The position numbers were made by a program, and so were the translations under genes. A stretch of 64,000 nucleotides of DNA, taken from positions 2,728,001 to 2,792,000 of the forward strand of contig OY783223.1 in the NCBI GenBank assembly GCA_963678705.1. Reading direction: 5' to 3'. Positions within the stretch are counted from its first letter, which is position 1, and each line of letters begins with the position of its first letter. The DNA comes from Panorpa germanica. Lineage: Eukaryota > Arthropoda > Insecta > Mecoptera > Panorpidae. The notes below the pieces were generated by a model that was not told the origin of the DNA, made no database searches, and saw nothing but the letters and a program-made list of their open reading frames with translations. Of the stretch, positions 1-11,880 are shown piece after piece.

Positions 1-119
1 CGAGTACCGTGGATAATGCAGTACCTAATCCATATATTTCTAAAATCAGATATTAATAAATAAAAAGGTTAATTGGTTAATTGACATGGGAAGTTCATGA
101 ACTTTAATAAAAAGAAACA

Positions 120-2300
120 ATCGTTAATATTTTGAAACTAAAGATATGTGAACATAATGTAATACGTGTTTTACATAGTTTAATGGCGCCACAGTATCTA
201 GTAATAACATAACCAAAATACTGATCTACGTAAGTGAAACTGAAGTGAAGGCTGAAGTTAATACAGTTGTCTTAGACGATAAGTGGATGATTTATGACTT
301 AATAGTTGGATGTGACTTTTAAACAAACCCTACATAACATTGAGCAGTAGTAACGGGCATGGGTGTGGTAATACGATCCATGAGACTAGTTAAAGAGCAG
401 TGCATCAATATCAGTGACGTGGAGGCAGGTCATGGAATAAACATTTACAATATGACATTTGGGAACATTCACATAAAATATAAAGTTAAATGCGTTAATT
501 TATTAAAGGAATGTATATAAAATGTGTTGCGCTTAGGCTGAGTGACATAAGAAAAACGCAGGCTGCAAAATTATAAATTAAATGTGTAACAGATGAACCG
601 GTAACATGTTGACCGTATAGGCTACCTGTAGTAGAGAGAGAAGCAGTAAAGAATGATAAAAACAACAGATAATAATATTAATAGACATTATATTCATCTT
701 ATGCAAGTACCGTGTGTATGTGTATATAGACTTTGGCAGATTAAATGCAATAATAATAACAATGATTTTAAAAATAATAATAATAAACTGGGAAATAAAA
801 TATATTTTACGGAGCTCGGGCTAGTTTTGGACTTTTAACAAATACCAGTGAATGAAAATTTAATTGCAAAATAGTTTTGTCGTACCTGATGGGCAATATG
901 AACTTTTGGGTATGCCAATGGGAATCTCCATTGCGCTGGTGTGTATCAAAGACTTGTAAATAGACTTGAATAAGATTTGTGTTTGTGCCATGAAAAGATA
1001 CAATAGCTTTTCTATACATTGAAGTCATAATATTTCCGTCTAAATCAGTACCTGAAGGTTTTGAGGGGTTAAAACAAGTGTTACGAGAAATGAATTAACA
1101 CTATAATTGTTAAAGTGTTCATTTTTAAAACGAAATTGACTATTTGGGACGTGAAATTAGTGCTGAGGGTGTGCGACCGAGGAAAGGAAAGATTGAAGCA
1201 GTGCAAAAATGTTAAAGCCGAAAACTGTAAACGGTGTAAAACAATTCTTAGGACTTGCTGGTTATTTTCGTGAATTTGTGTATAAATGAGAGGTCTGGCA
1301 ACTGACAGGGAAGTCATGTGAAGTGGAGTTGAGGGCGGACGTAACAAGAGGTGTTTAATACGTTAAGAACAGTATTGAGTGCAAGAGTATATATTGGGGG
1401 TGTTTGGTTCTGCACACGAGACAGAACTGCATACGGACGCTGGTTCATTGGGGGTGGGAGCTGTGTTGCTACAGTTGGTAGAAAGGGAGTGGAAGCTGGT
1501 TGCATGTTTGGCAGGCAAATAACGGCGGATGTGTTGGAATTGGAATGTTTATGTTACAAGCCGCACTCCGATGTGATGAGTTTTGGCATGTTTTGTTGAG
1601 GTGGATGTTTGTGATGTTCCAATGGCGGTTTTCTTGCGATTGTTTTAAGAAGCTTGGAGTCATTGGTTGGGAATTGGGAAGGTGAACTACTTTTGATCGT
1701 TTGAGCAACGTTGTTGTGATTTCTACGAACTAGAGACTATGGCTATAGAGTTATCCTTAAAGCACTGGAGAGTGTATTTACTATGGTTGAAGTTTAATGT
1801 TGTGGCGGTTGTGAGAGGCGGGCTGTAGCGCCTTGAGGACTGCATTTTCAGAGAAGGATTTGATGCCGAAAACAGGGCCGTGGTGGCTGAAGATTTGGGA
1901 TTTTGGTTTTGAGATTGATTTGAGTTGAGTTTGACAGAGGTTGACTGGATGCAGCGGCGGAACCAAGAGTTGAACAATTATTACAAACTTATACGTAGAA
2001 TGTAAGGAGGGAGAAGTACGGTTGAAGTAAAATAGTATGTTACGGATTATGAGCTGAAAAATGGAGGAATTTAAGGAAACTGGAAAATAGAGTTCAGCTA
2101 TGGATTGTACCTAAAATTGTGCAATGGCAGATTGCAGATTATACCACGATGAAACAGATTATTTCAGTACTGAAAAAGCATTGCATAAAATACGTGAGAA
2201 TTATTGGATTGCTGGTATAAACAGTTTATTACAAAGTACGTAACAACATGGTTACAGTCCTACAGAACGATATTGTGCTATTCTTAAAATACGTAGACAC
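120..2300 (+). pseudogene. Decayed Ty3/gypsy retrotransposon pol relic
   Basis: Conceptual translation in shifting forward frames gives pol landmarks in the canonical order. A protease-like stretch near 235-320 contains IYDLIVGCDF. The start of reverse transcriptase near 580-640 reads VTDEP...PYRLPVVER. RT fingers and palm lie at about 875-925 (VPDGQYELLGMPMG). The RT thumb at about 1050-1290 includes PEGFEGLKQVLR, LKCSFLK, AEGVRP and QFLGLAGYFREFV. RNase H at about 1420-1560 includes ELHTDAGSLGVGAVLLQ. The integrase HHCC region at about 2148-2225 includes HDETDYFSTEKALHKIREN followed by YWIAGI. Many stops and frameshifts separate these pieces, and the RT active-site box is not legible, so nothing here can encode a working protein. 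The class is secure from motif order; the lineage within Ty3/gypsy is not determined. Confidence 0.9.
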
Positions 2301-2839
2301 GTAAGAATAAGCATCGTATCGGCAGTGATCAGGGGATCATGTGTTTGAAATCAATTCAGGTTGTGTTATATGGAGATGTTTGTATGTCTAGCTACAATCA
2401 TATATAACACAACGTATCACGGGAATTGATTGTGAATTAGGCGTGGGCCGAAATTCATGAAGCTAATCCTTCGTGTTATATTGTAGACCTATGATGACGG
2501 TAAATGTCGGTCTCTGGACAGTATAGCATGAGGTAGTGATTATGTCTAAAGGCGGAAACGCCGATATTCATAATTAAGAGGGATACAGGTCGGGACAGGG
2601 GTGGAGGACCTGTATTCATGTGATGTTGACATGTTGTATTTTGGGTGGGCCAATTCTGGTGCCTATGTAAAATGGAACGTGAGTGTTGGTTATTTTTGAG
2701 TGAAGGCTTCTGCAGGGCCGGAAATTCATAAACTCCAATGCGAAATTTTTAAACGATATGTAGTGATAATGGATAGTTGGACACAACTGCTTCATTATTT
2801 TACATGCGTCTGCATTTCTGTTTTCTATCGTTATATTGT

Positions 2840-3140
2840 TATTACAGTAACCCAGGGCGAGGACGCCCTAACGTCAGGTTGGCCGAGTGATATCACCAGT
2901 CTCGAGGAGACGCAGGATTTGTTGATGACTTAAGACAATAAACACTTCAAGGAACACTTCGGGTCATGGAACACGTGCAATGATATCACCAGTCTCGAGG
3001 AGACACAGGATTTGTTGCTGACTTAAGACAATAAACATGCTAGGAATAATTAAGACTGACATGAAACATATGCGGGTGGGAACTGTGCTTGAACCTCGAG
3101 AGTGACTCGGGTTTGGCATTCTGACTTACGGCCTCCGACT
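2840..3140 (+). repeat. Possible gypsy LTR remnant with an internal 57-bp direct repeat
   Basis: This block follows the pol relic. It carries a GGGCGAGGACGCCCTAACG-type GC-rich segment and two direct copies of a 57-bp unit at 2888-2944 and 2981-3037. The copies differ at two positions, and each ends in ACAATAAACA, which includes a polyadenylation-type AATAAA. That fits the R region of an LTR, but no matching 5' LTR lies in the window. The LTR identity is inference; the direct repeat is visible. Confidence 0.4.
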
Positions 3141-3398
3141 GGAAGGGTTGAGCTGATTACATTTTTATAATACTACATATTTAATTTCGGATTGATTACT
3201 AATAAATATATTCTTGTTCAATTGATTGTAATGTTTTAATTAAACAACCCTAACATAACCATCATTTCAAATATAAACAAATATCGTCAAGTAACCTAGT
3301 CAAAACATCTCTGTAATTCAAAAATGCAGTGCTGAAAAGTACATGCATTTTGGGAGACCAGAAAATAAGTGAACTCATTTTTAAAAGGTCTATTTTTG

Positions 3399-4030
3399 AA
3401 TGGGCTTGTGTCTTATGTCTTAATTTCTATAAAAGTGTACTATATATTGATAAAGTGGGTTACTAGAACCTCAAATGTTCAATTATTTTTTAATAACTCC
3501 TTATATGTTAAGAGATATTAACAATTAAAAAAGTCATTTTGTCTCTTTAATTATTAAAGGGATTCAACGTTGTACACATTCCAAGTGCATGTGTCATCAC
3601 AATCCTTGTGTAAGGTTACCAACCTTACAGCTCATAAATCTCTGCTATATGTATTTATATATCAAAATATCAAATATTATTTACAGCTATTTCAAGGAAC
3701 AATCAAATTCCAATATTATGTCTGCCGTAACAGGGTTAAATAAAATAAAAACTTATAATTTTTTGACTTGTCTTGATTATTTCGACTACCAACAGCTACA
3801 AAACATTACCACAGCACTGACTTATCAACAAATAACTGACGTTGAAATGCGTTTCACGTCATAAAAATATGGCCTACCATTTCTAGCACTAAAACTACAA
3901 TTTAAATTTTTAATTACTATATATTTGTTAATATTTAGATATTTAATTAAATAGACACGCCAATACACATTTATTAACATCAATTTCAATCAACAATTGA
4001 AAAATCGACCACTAAAAATGAGGACACAAG
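3399..4030 (+). mobile_element. AATGGGCTTGTGTCC family element (family A), near-complete copy
   Basis: The copy starts AATGGGCTTGTGTC and ends GAGGACACAAG, which are the two ends of a roughly 630-bp family with 15-bp terminal inverted repeats (AATGGGCTTGTGTCC). The order of internal landmarks matches the other copies: TATTGATAAAGTGGGTTACTAG, then TTCAACGTTGTACACATTCC, then AGCGCTAAAACTAC, then CACATTTATTAACATC. The 3' terminus is interrupted at TTGCCCAAGAG. A 91-codon open frame (3589-3864) lies inside, but it is broken in other copies. I read it as a non-autonomous element. Confidence 0.85.
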
Positions 4031-4041
4031 TTGCCCAAGAG

Positions 4042-4335
4042 GCCCATTGTTGATTGAAATTGATGTTAATAAATGTATATTGGCATTTTTATTTTAATAA
4101 ATATCTCAATGTTGACAGAAATATAGCAATTAAAAGTTTGAATTGTAGTTTTAGCGCTAGAAATGGTCAGCCATATTTATGACTTAACATGTCGCACGAA
4201 GAGATAGCAATTTAGCTGATGTGATGACACATGTTTTGGAATGTTCTATAACGTTAAAATATAAGGAATTACTAATAAATAATTGGACATTTGAGGTCCT
4301 GGTAGCTAACTATTAACACACAAGCCTATTGCTAT
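4042..4335 (-). mobile_element. Family A element, internally deleted inverted copy
   Basis: On the minus strand this carries the family A landmarks in order (TTAATAAATG...TTGGC, TTTTAGCGCTAGAAATGGTC, ATAATTGGACATTTGAGGTCC, CACAAGCC). The middle is deleted and it abuts the previous copy head to head. It keeps a GAGATAGCAA segment also seen in the copy at 50753, which suggests an older and longer family form. Confidence 0.75.
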
Positions 4336-5080
4336 TATACGGGTATAACAAATAGCAAAACAAACATAATTGTGTGTACGCAAATGATTTGCGCTTTACT
4401 GTTGTCAAATCCACCAGTGAGGCTCACTGTACCAGGCACGTCAAACTACGGTCCTCAGACTCCAACATTTTGGATATCACTGTCCTAGATAGCCGTGTAA
4501 TTACCTTGATTTCTAGCTGACCATAGCAGGACCATAAAATCTAATCTATTAGAACAACAATTAATATTGATATAATAACTTTGATCAATGTTAATGATAG
4601 ATTTAATGACCCGCCATTATCTAATCTGACGTTAACTGAATTATCAATCAACCGCAGTAATCGTACAAGAGTTGGAGAGGGGATAGAAGGAGAGGGAGAA
4701 GAGCAGAATTCCACTATTCGCAGAATTATTTGCTGTAGTTGTTGTTAGGTGTAATTCTATATTTGTTTTCTGAACTTTCCTTATTTTGAAAATCAATTAT
4801 GATTTCATTTTGGGTTCGCAAATATTTATAGCTATTACAATCGATACATAATTGCTATCAATTAAATAGTATGAGTAATATACTTGGCATGTGTATTTTA
4901 TTGTGTATTGTACACAGGGGCGCAGTGGAGTAGCTACTTATCTACATAATTTCATAAAATTAACATATGATGTTAATATAAGAGTCCTTAATTTAATTGT
5001 GAAGCGTGATAGTAATCTTTAAATTGCGTATAATTAACATGCAGGAAATCTACAAAATATAAAAATCGTTTTATTTATCA
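4336..5080. other. Intergenic DNA, nothing recognised
   Basis: AT-rich sequence with no credible reading frame, RNA gene or inverted repeat that I can see. Confidence 0.5.
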
Positions 5081-5084
5081 AAAT

Positions 5085-5720
5085 CGATAAAAAAAAAGCA
5101 TATTTTCGATAGTGCTTTTTGACGACACAGTTAATATATAATTATTTCTATAATTACTACATGATAAAATAACATTTTAAGAATACTTTGTGAAATTTTC
5201 ATAAATAAATATCAAGAAATAAGGCATTGGCAGCGAATCTCCGCAGACGTCACAAAAAAAAGTAACATTCCGGTGTCACTCATAACTCATCACTGGATTA
5301 TTTGAAATCAAAAATTCAAAAATGATTTCATTAGTTAATAAGTTTCTGCAGGTAACCCTGTCGAGTTTTTTTTTTCTTTTGCAGATTTTTCAATTTTTTA
5401 CAACTCTTAGAAGTCAAAATACCGATTTTTCATGAAACTTTGTTATTTTAAAATACGTTAAAATTAAGAAATTAAAAAAAAACTCGGCAGAGTTACCTCG
5501 GCCTTTATGTAAAGAAACAATATGCAAAATTTCAAAAGAATTGGTGCAGTAGATTTTGAGCTAGAGATGGTACCGACTCTGAAAAAGTTTCAAAGGAAGA
5601 CGAAACCAGATCAGAGAGGTGAAGACTACAAACTCTATATCTCCGACAGTTTTACTCCAATCTACTTCAAATTTTTACACAATAAACTTGATATGTTGTA
5701 CATTAATATAAATAAATAAT
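5085..5720 (+). repeat. Family B interspersed repeat, long copy
   Basis: The same sequence occurs at 13021-13475 (same strand) and inverted at 18598-19090 and 47998-48665. Landmarks are TTTGTGAAATTTTCATAAAT, CTCATAACTCATCACTGGAT, TATCTCCGACAGTTTTACTC and the 3' end GTACATTAATATAAATAAAT. Two arms, GGTAACCCTGTCGAG plus T-tract at 5351-5377 and A-tract plus CTCGGCAGAGTTACC near 5475-5499, form an internal inverted repeat. I see no terminal inverted repeats or shared protein domain, so the class is unknown. The repeat family is certain from four copies. Confidence 0.8.
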
Positions 5721-6883
5721 ATACTTCACTTTTTCACTTTTTGCATATTCAATTAATATAATGATAATAATTTTGTAATCTAAAGAATTATACAATAAGT
5801 GATAAAGATCTGGAAGTATCTGTCCGTCCATCTCTCTATCGCATTTGTATTCGCAATGGCAACCGCAACATCTTACAGCTGTGTAAACCAATGTACTCAA
5901 CTCATAACAAGAAACGAAACGACTCAAGGCCAAATTCTAATAATACTAAGAATGTTTAAATCTTGTTTTGCTGAAATATGTAAACATATAATTTGTATGT
6001 TTGTAATAAATTGCAATTGGTAATTACCAATATCTAATTTTATTCCTTATATATTTACTTTAATTATAATTTACGACTGCAGGGATGGATTTAGACGTGG
6101 ACTGTACATAAAAGCCGAATCATTCCAGAATATATGTTTCGACGGTCTCTATAGTCCCAGTTGAATACTACTGCTTTCACACACAGCCAAACATCCATAG
6201 TAATACAATAATAAACGTGGCAACAACGCAAACTGTTAATCGTAGTAACACATTACAGACACAACCAAATACCGCGCTAAGTTCGTAGCAATATGAAAGC
6301 GCTGTTGCCACATCACTACTACTGTTCGAGTTAATTGAAAAATTCACATTTTAAATAATAATATCTCGATAACAACGTGGTCAGTAATATTCATTTTTTC
6401 CTATGAGGTCTGTGACTACGATTTTTATAACATATCAAATTTTCACAAAGTTCCTGCATTGCGTTTGGAATTTAAGCAAGAAAACCTCATCAAAATTAGT
6501 ATTCTCCATAAGAACCCGTGTTAAAATTACAAAATTTTGATTTCGTTGTTTTATAAAAACGGCGTGGTCAATTTTAAAATAATTAGGCTCATATGATTTG
6601 TATTTAATTAAAGAATAATTAAGCAATGTTTTATTAAAATCCTAAATGTGGTTTATCCCAATGTGGTTTGTATTAGGAAATAACAGTTTATTTTTCCTGG
6701 TTTACTTATGTCGACATTGCTCAGTTTTTTGTATTTAACATCTAATGCCATTTATTTATTTGTGGAATTTCCTGAACGTAATGACATGAAACAGGACCGT
6801 ACAAGTACAGATTTCATGTGTTATTGACTACGTTTCTGGTTCAGTCTAATTTGATACATTTTAAATCAAATAAAAAGAAATTA
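5721..6883. other. Intergenic DNA, nothing recognised
   Basis: No gene or repeat was identified by eye. Short open frames here have no recognisable domains. Confidence 0.5.
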
Positions 6884-6893
6884 AATAAACATC

Positions 6894-7340
6894 GAGTGTA
6901 AGGAAAAAGTAGCGAGCGAAAGGAATATTGGCCAGCTATTAAAGGGAGGCAGTGAAGGAAAGAGGTGGATGGCGGAAATAGTAAGAAGGAAAGAAAAAAC
7001 AGGACAATAAATAAGCTGGTGGCTGGGTTGCATAAGGAACAGGAAGAGAGAGGAAGTACTAAGAGAGGCAGTGAAGGGAAGCAGGAGAAAGAAAGAAGTA
7101 GCGAGGAAACAGTTAAACTTCAGCCCAGAAAAATAGACTAGGGAATAGACCAGTACAGAAGGAAGACTAGGGAAAATGAAGGAAGAGGGTCAAGAGAAGA
7201 AGAAGCAGAAAGTACTTTTGGAGATAAAAAGGTCTAGAATAATGTAAATTTAATTGTAAGTTGAAGTAAATGAAATGTATTAAGAATGTAGATTGTAAAG
7301 CCGAAAGGCACACACAATTAACAATAAATAATAATAATAA
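6894..7340 (+). mobile_element. 5'-truncated LINE (subfamily 1) with target-site duplication
   Basis: The sequence matches 28062-28510 closely: the last codons of a LINE ORF2 (YWx...C-terminal region, truncated here), a purine-rich 3' UTR, the end signature GTAGATTGTAAAGCCGAAAGG and a short (AAT)n tail. The insertion is flanked by the 12-bp direct repeat AATAAACATCGA at 6884-6895 and 7336-7347. Severe 5' truncation plus a target duplication plus a simple-repeat tail is the hallmark of target-primed reverse transcription. It has no coding capacity. Confidence 0.9.
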
Positions 7341-7347
7341 ACATCGA

Positions 7348-8580
7348 CTACTTCCAAAATCCAAAATAGCGGACAAAAGGCTGAAAATAATGCAAAAAAC
7401 TGATAAATATACTTTTCTGACTGATTTGGGTAATTCTGATTGCGAATATTCTATTTACCAGCCTTAATTTTGAAGATGGAGGTGGCCATCTTGATAAAAT
7501 GGCGGCTGAAGACACTTTATTAGTCTTTAGATATAAATATTGATGCTGTCATTGAAACTTAGTACTGATTCAAAATAACGAATTACATTTTTCTGCAAGT
7601 GTATGCGCTTACATTTATGCCCATATTTCCTAAACCCATTATAGTATCTAAACATATCATATATCATTTAAAAGGATTTTTAACGTTCAACAACTTTTGT
7701 ATAAACATTTTTTTGATAAAATAAGTAGTTTACATGTAAATGTTAAAAACAATTGATAATTAAATTTTTTTAATAGATTTGACACACTGACATTTTGTCA
7801 ACTATTAGAAACGTTAATAACTTCTATAATATTGCGAATTAAATAAAATAATTGGATATTTGAAGTCCTGATAGCCAATTTTATCAATATACAGTGCTGA
7901 TTTATATATATTTAGCATCTTTAGCAACAAGAACGGTCATTTTAAATCAACAGAAAAACGCAATATTTTCGTGAAATGTGGTGATATTTTTATTTTAATC
8001 TAAAGTACAAACTCTGAGGTTAGTAATGAAACACAATGTCTGCCAAATGTCACAGAAAGACCCTATGTTCACAAGCCCTCTGATAATTTAAAATCAGGTA
8101 CAAACAATTTAGTTAACCTTACTTCTTTCATTCTTCTACTGCACTCCAACAACGATACAGTCAAGTAAGTAAAACAGTGTATAAATTATATACAGGTATA
8201 ATATATTATGTGTTTAGCTAGATATGAATAAGGTTAGGGCATCCAGTCAGTTCAGTCTTCAGGTAAATCGTACTTCGGACCTGGTTGACACAGTGATTCA
8301 TAAATTTAAACGAGGCAGAACTTAGAATAATTACCGATAAAGAATTGCTTTGAGCTGAGAAGATAAAAAGAGGACAACGGTCAGAAATATTATTTATTTT
8401 TTAAAATTATTTTATAAATGTTTTTCTTTACTTTCGTATTGAAATTTTTCTAATTATACTCGTACAATTACTTTTATGTTGTGTAGTAACGTGAGTTTGT
8501 ATTTTAGATATTTGAAGCTAATATTTGTATGACATTATGTTTTTCTTGATTTATTTTAATTTCATTTAATGTCTGCTCAA
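7348..8580. other. Intergenic DNA with an old family-A-like fragment near 7770-7900
   Basis: Near 7835-7900 the sequence TAATTGGATATTTGAAGTCC followed by GATAGCCAATTTTATCAATATA resembles the A end of family A in the minus direction. It is too diverged for a firm call. Nothing else was recognised. Confidence 0.4.
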
Positions 8581-8584
8581 TAAT

Positions 8585-8720
8585 AGAGGTTATAAGAGTT
8601 GTATAAATCTATGAAACGATGGTAAATTTTATCTTATTCGTTTCTATATACATTATAAAGAATTTAGTGAGACAGTGCTTTTCCATTGTATCGCAGATTT
8701 ATACAGTATAACTAATTATA
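8585..8720 (+). repeat. MITE family G, partial copy
   Basis: GAGGTTATAAGAG..GTATAAATCTAT and TTTTATCTTATTCGTTTCTATAT match the core of the complete copy at 39695-39911 in the same orientation. The terminal inverted repeats are missing. Confidence 0.55.
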
Positions 8721-8897
8721 CCTTATATTCAAGTTATATTTTACTTAAACAAATTCTTGTTATACTTAATTTAAAAGGGTCTTATTTTAAGCTATTTTAA
8801 AAGCCTTTTAATCCTTAAACTATGTTCTTAATTTTTTTAAATGATAAATTTAATTACTATCCGGTCCGAGAATAGGTTATAGTAGATGCAAAATGAT

Positions 8898-9525
8898 AAT
8901 TGGCTTGTGTCCTATGTCTTAATTTCTATAAAAGTGTACTACATATTGATAAAGTGGGTTACTAGAACCTCAAATGTTCAATTATTTGTTAATAACTCCT
9001 TATATGTTAAGAGATATTAACAATTAAAAAAGTCATCTTGTCTCTTTAATTATTAAAGGGATTCAACGTTGTACACATTCCAAGTGCATGTGACATCACA
9101 ATCCTTGTGTAAGGTTACCAACCTTACAGCTCATAAGTCTCTGCTATATGTATTTATATATCAAAATATCAAATATTATTTACAGCTATTTCAAGGAACA
9201 CTCAAATTTCAATATTACGTCTGCCGTAATAGGGTTAAATAAAATAAAAACTTATTATTCTTTGACTTGACTTGATTATTTGACTAGCAACAGCTACAGA
9301 ACATTACCACAGCACTGACCTAATCAACAAATAACTGACGTTAAAGTGCATTTTACGTCATACAAACCATGACCGACCATTTTTAGCGCTAAAACTACAA
9401 TTCAAACTTTTAATTACTATATCTCCGTCAACATTTAGATATTTAATAAAATAGACACGCCAATACACATTTATTAATATCAATTTCAATCAATATTTGA
9501 AAAATCGATTACTAAGAAATGAGAT
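8898..9525 (+). mobile_element. Family A element, 3' end eroded
   Basis: Starts TTGGCTTGTGTCCTATGTC and follows the family A order to AATCGATTACTAAGAAATGAGA, where the terminal GGACACAAGCCCATT is lost. A second diverged A-end fragment (CTTAATTTCTATAAAACTGTACTATATATTG) lies at about 9588-9700. Confidence 0.8.
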
Positions 9526-9700
9526 ACCTGAGAAAAGTCTGCTGTAAAATTAAATTACAGTAGGCGCCGCATTTTTTACAATACGCTTGTGAACCATAGC
9601 TTAATTTCTATAAAACTGTACTATATATTGATAAAGTGAACTACCATTCCAGTTACTTATTAATAACTCCTTATATTTTACGAGATATTAACTATTAGTA

Positions 9701-10400
9701 ATCTAACTAATTATAACTATTCTGAGAATTGGTAACATATCATCTTAAATGATATCTTAAAAGAAAGGCCAATAACCGAGCATGTTTTTAAAAAGGTTTG
9801 AACGATCGAGGTTATTTTATTTATTTTTCTAAATGCCATAAACTGCAGCAGCTTTTCTTAATGTTAAAAGTTTTTAAGACTTCAAAAGCGTCTAGTATTT
9901 TTTTTAAATAACGCAGATGCTTAAAACTTGGTTTATTAGATTAGGTACACATCTGACAAACGCCAAAAAATAAAACAATTAACATACCAACTTAAATTGG
10001 AGCACTGTCGGCATTTAACTGTCAGAAATTGGTTTTTTTTTTAATAACACAAAAATAGCAGTAAAAAATAAATAAGCAGACTTCGGCTAAGGCATGTACG
10101 GCTCAAAATGTTCTAAATGGTCTCAAGTATCATCCCCTTGGCTTTGCACCTTGCTATCCACTCCAATTATATTTATAATTATGTTTATAATCCAATCGAA
10201 CGCTGTAGTGCTTCAAATAAATTTGTGATGGATACTTCTAAATTCAGTTAACGTAATTATGAGTAGTGTTTCTCAGTCCTTCGCTCAACTCTCTTTAAAT
10301 ACGTTATCAACCAACAACCCATATGTAAATAGTGTGGTATAATTAACATTGAAGAAAATGGTTTTGCCGTTATGGTTTGGTTTGGTTCGGTCAGTGATGT
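9701..10400. other. Intergenic DNA, nothing recognised
   Basis: AT-rich sequence without recognisable genes or repeats. Confidence 0.5.
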
Positions 10401-10414
10401 ATGTTATGACAGAT

Positions 10415-10616
10415 GCGGTATATAACGTTTAGTTGGCATAGTTTGTTGCAATAGTTTGGTATTTGTTATCAATATCAGTGAGCTAGACTTATCGATCAGT
10501 GCTTGTAGTTTCATAATCAAAACACCAAGTGAATAACATCTCCGTCTGCAGCGCCATGGAGGCCAGAAAAGAAAGGATGCAAAAAAGACATAAATGTATT
10601 TTTTATTCGGTATGTA
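10415..10616 (+). promoter_or_regulatory. Possible promoter and short first exon of an unidentified gene
   Basis: A TATA-like GGTATATAACG at about 10419-10429 is followed about 30 bp later by initiator-like sequence. A start codon at 10556 sits in a strong Kozak-like context (GCGCCATGG). It opens an 18-codon frame beginning MEARKERMQKRHK that runs into a donor-like TCG|GTATGT at 10610. The local sequence is less AT-rich than its surroundings. No downstream exon was found, and the peptide is too short to assign. It could be an alternative leader of the ADGF gene 3.3 kb downstream, the first exon of a gene spanning the window, or chance. Confidence 0.3.
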
Positions 10617-11525
10617 ATATTTGTATATTGTTTACGTAATAATTATATTCCGATTACGTGTTTTGTGATTATTAACGCGTTGTTAACAAAAACAATCTTA
10701 GATATAACTACATTTGCAAAAGAATTTGGTTATATTTAAATATGTTGAAGCCTCATTCCCACTCACTGTTTTGATATTTAATTTAATGTTTTTATTTAAT
10801 ATTGTAATCTAGATTTCAGGTTCTCGTTTAAGCATTCCTTTTCACATTTGCGTTTTATTTTAAGTTTAGTTAATTTAGTTTTAACAGTTCGACAAAATTG
10901 TATGTGAAACAATTAGTAATAGAAATTGTTTTCACTTCAATATCTTTCAAAAACTGACATTAAACTTCTTTTAAAAGTAAATCTTATTGCATTTTGACGG
11001 ATTGTCACATTTTGGAGGTTATAGTTTTTCCTAATTTAATATTTTTGATTTAAATCATTGGACCTTGTAAGGTTCTAAAAAAAACTAAGAAAACTTAAAA
11101 AATAAATTAAATTTAAAATGGTACTGTGAATGACTATACGCGTATTGCCATATGCTAAACAATTTAAATTAAATACAAAATACAAAATTTAAATTAAAGC
11201 AGTGAGTGGGAATGGGAATGATAAGTAATAATAAGTATCGGTAAATTTAATTACAAAATTTCAAATATTTCGACCAGCTGTGAAGCGAAGTGCATATATT
11301 TAACATGCAGGTGGCCTACAAAAGTATCGCTTTAAAGTATATCTCAAGAACGATTTCACAGATTAAAAGAAAATATTAATAAATTGTAGAGGAATAAATT
11401 ACGAAAGTTCTAACTGTATTTTCTGAATTGGTTGACCAGTCTCGCGACTTGACAACGAGGTATGCTGTATAGCGAGAAAATAAATTGAGAGAACCTTCCA
11501 AAAATAGGACCTTTATGAAGTTAAC
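10617..11525. other. Intergenic DNA, nothing recognised
   Basis: AT-rich; no coding or repeat signal that I can support. Confidence 0.45.
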
Positions 11526-11529
11526 TCAG

Positions 11530-11880
11530 GCTTGTCGCACACTGCAAGCGTATTTAAGCGACGGTGAATTTGGGCATACATTTTTGCATGTGTTGTGTCA
11601 CTATACATACATACCACGTACCGTTACGATAGTACACCAAGTCAAACTTGTGTACTGTAGGGTGTATTGGAGTTGTATTGCACTAACATAATTTATCATG
11701 AGAGCAAACTTTTAGTTTATTTTTATCGATACACCACTGTTATGAAATATACTATTGCATTCTCTTTCATATACTTACAATGTAATCGTTTTGTTAAAAT
11801 TCGCTGATATACGCTTCCAGTATGAGAGCTACATAATGCCCGTATTCGGACGGCTTTGTCGCTTGCAGTGTGCGAGGTTC
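11530..11880. mobile_element. MITE family D, copy 1
   Basis: A perfect 15-bp inverted repeat, CGCACACTGCAAGCG at 11536-11550 and its complement at 11860-11874, bounds about 340 bp. The interior, AAGTCAAACTTGTGTACTG and CACTAACATAATTTATCAT, is shared with 49332-49622. The sequence has no coding content. This looks like a terminal-inverted-repeat MITE; the superfamily is unknown. Confidence 0.65.

Noticed and set aside
3589..3864. 91-codon frame inside a family A copy, with a similar 64-codon frame in the copy at 37510-37704
   Set aside because: The similarity only reflects shared repeat DNA; other copies have stops or frameshifts and the peptide has no recognisable domain.
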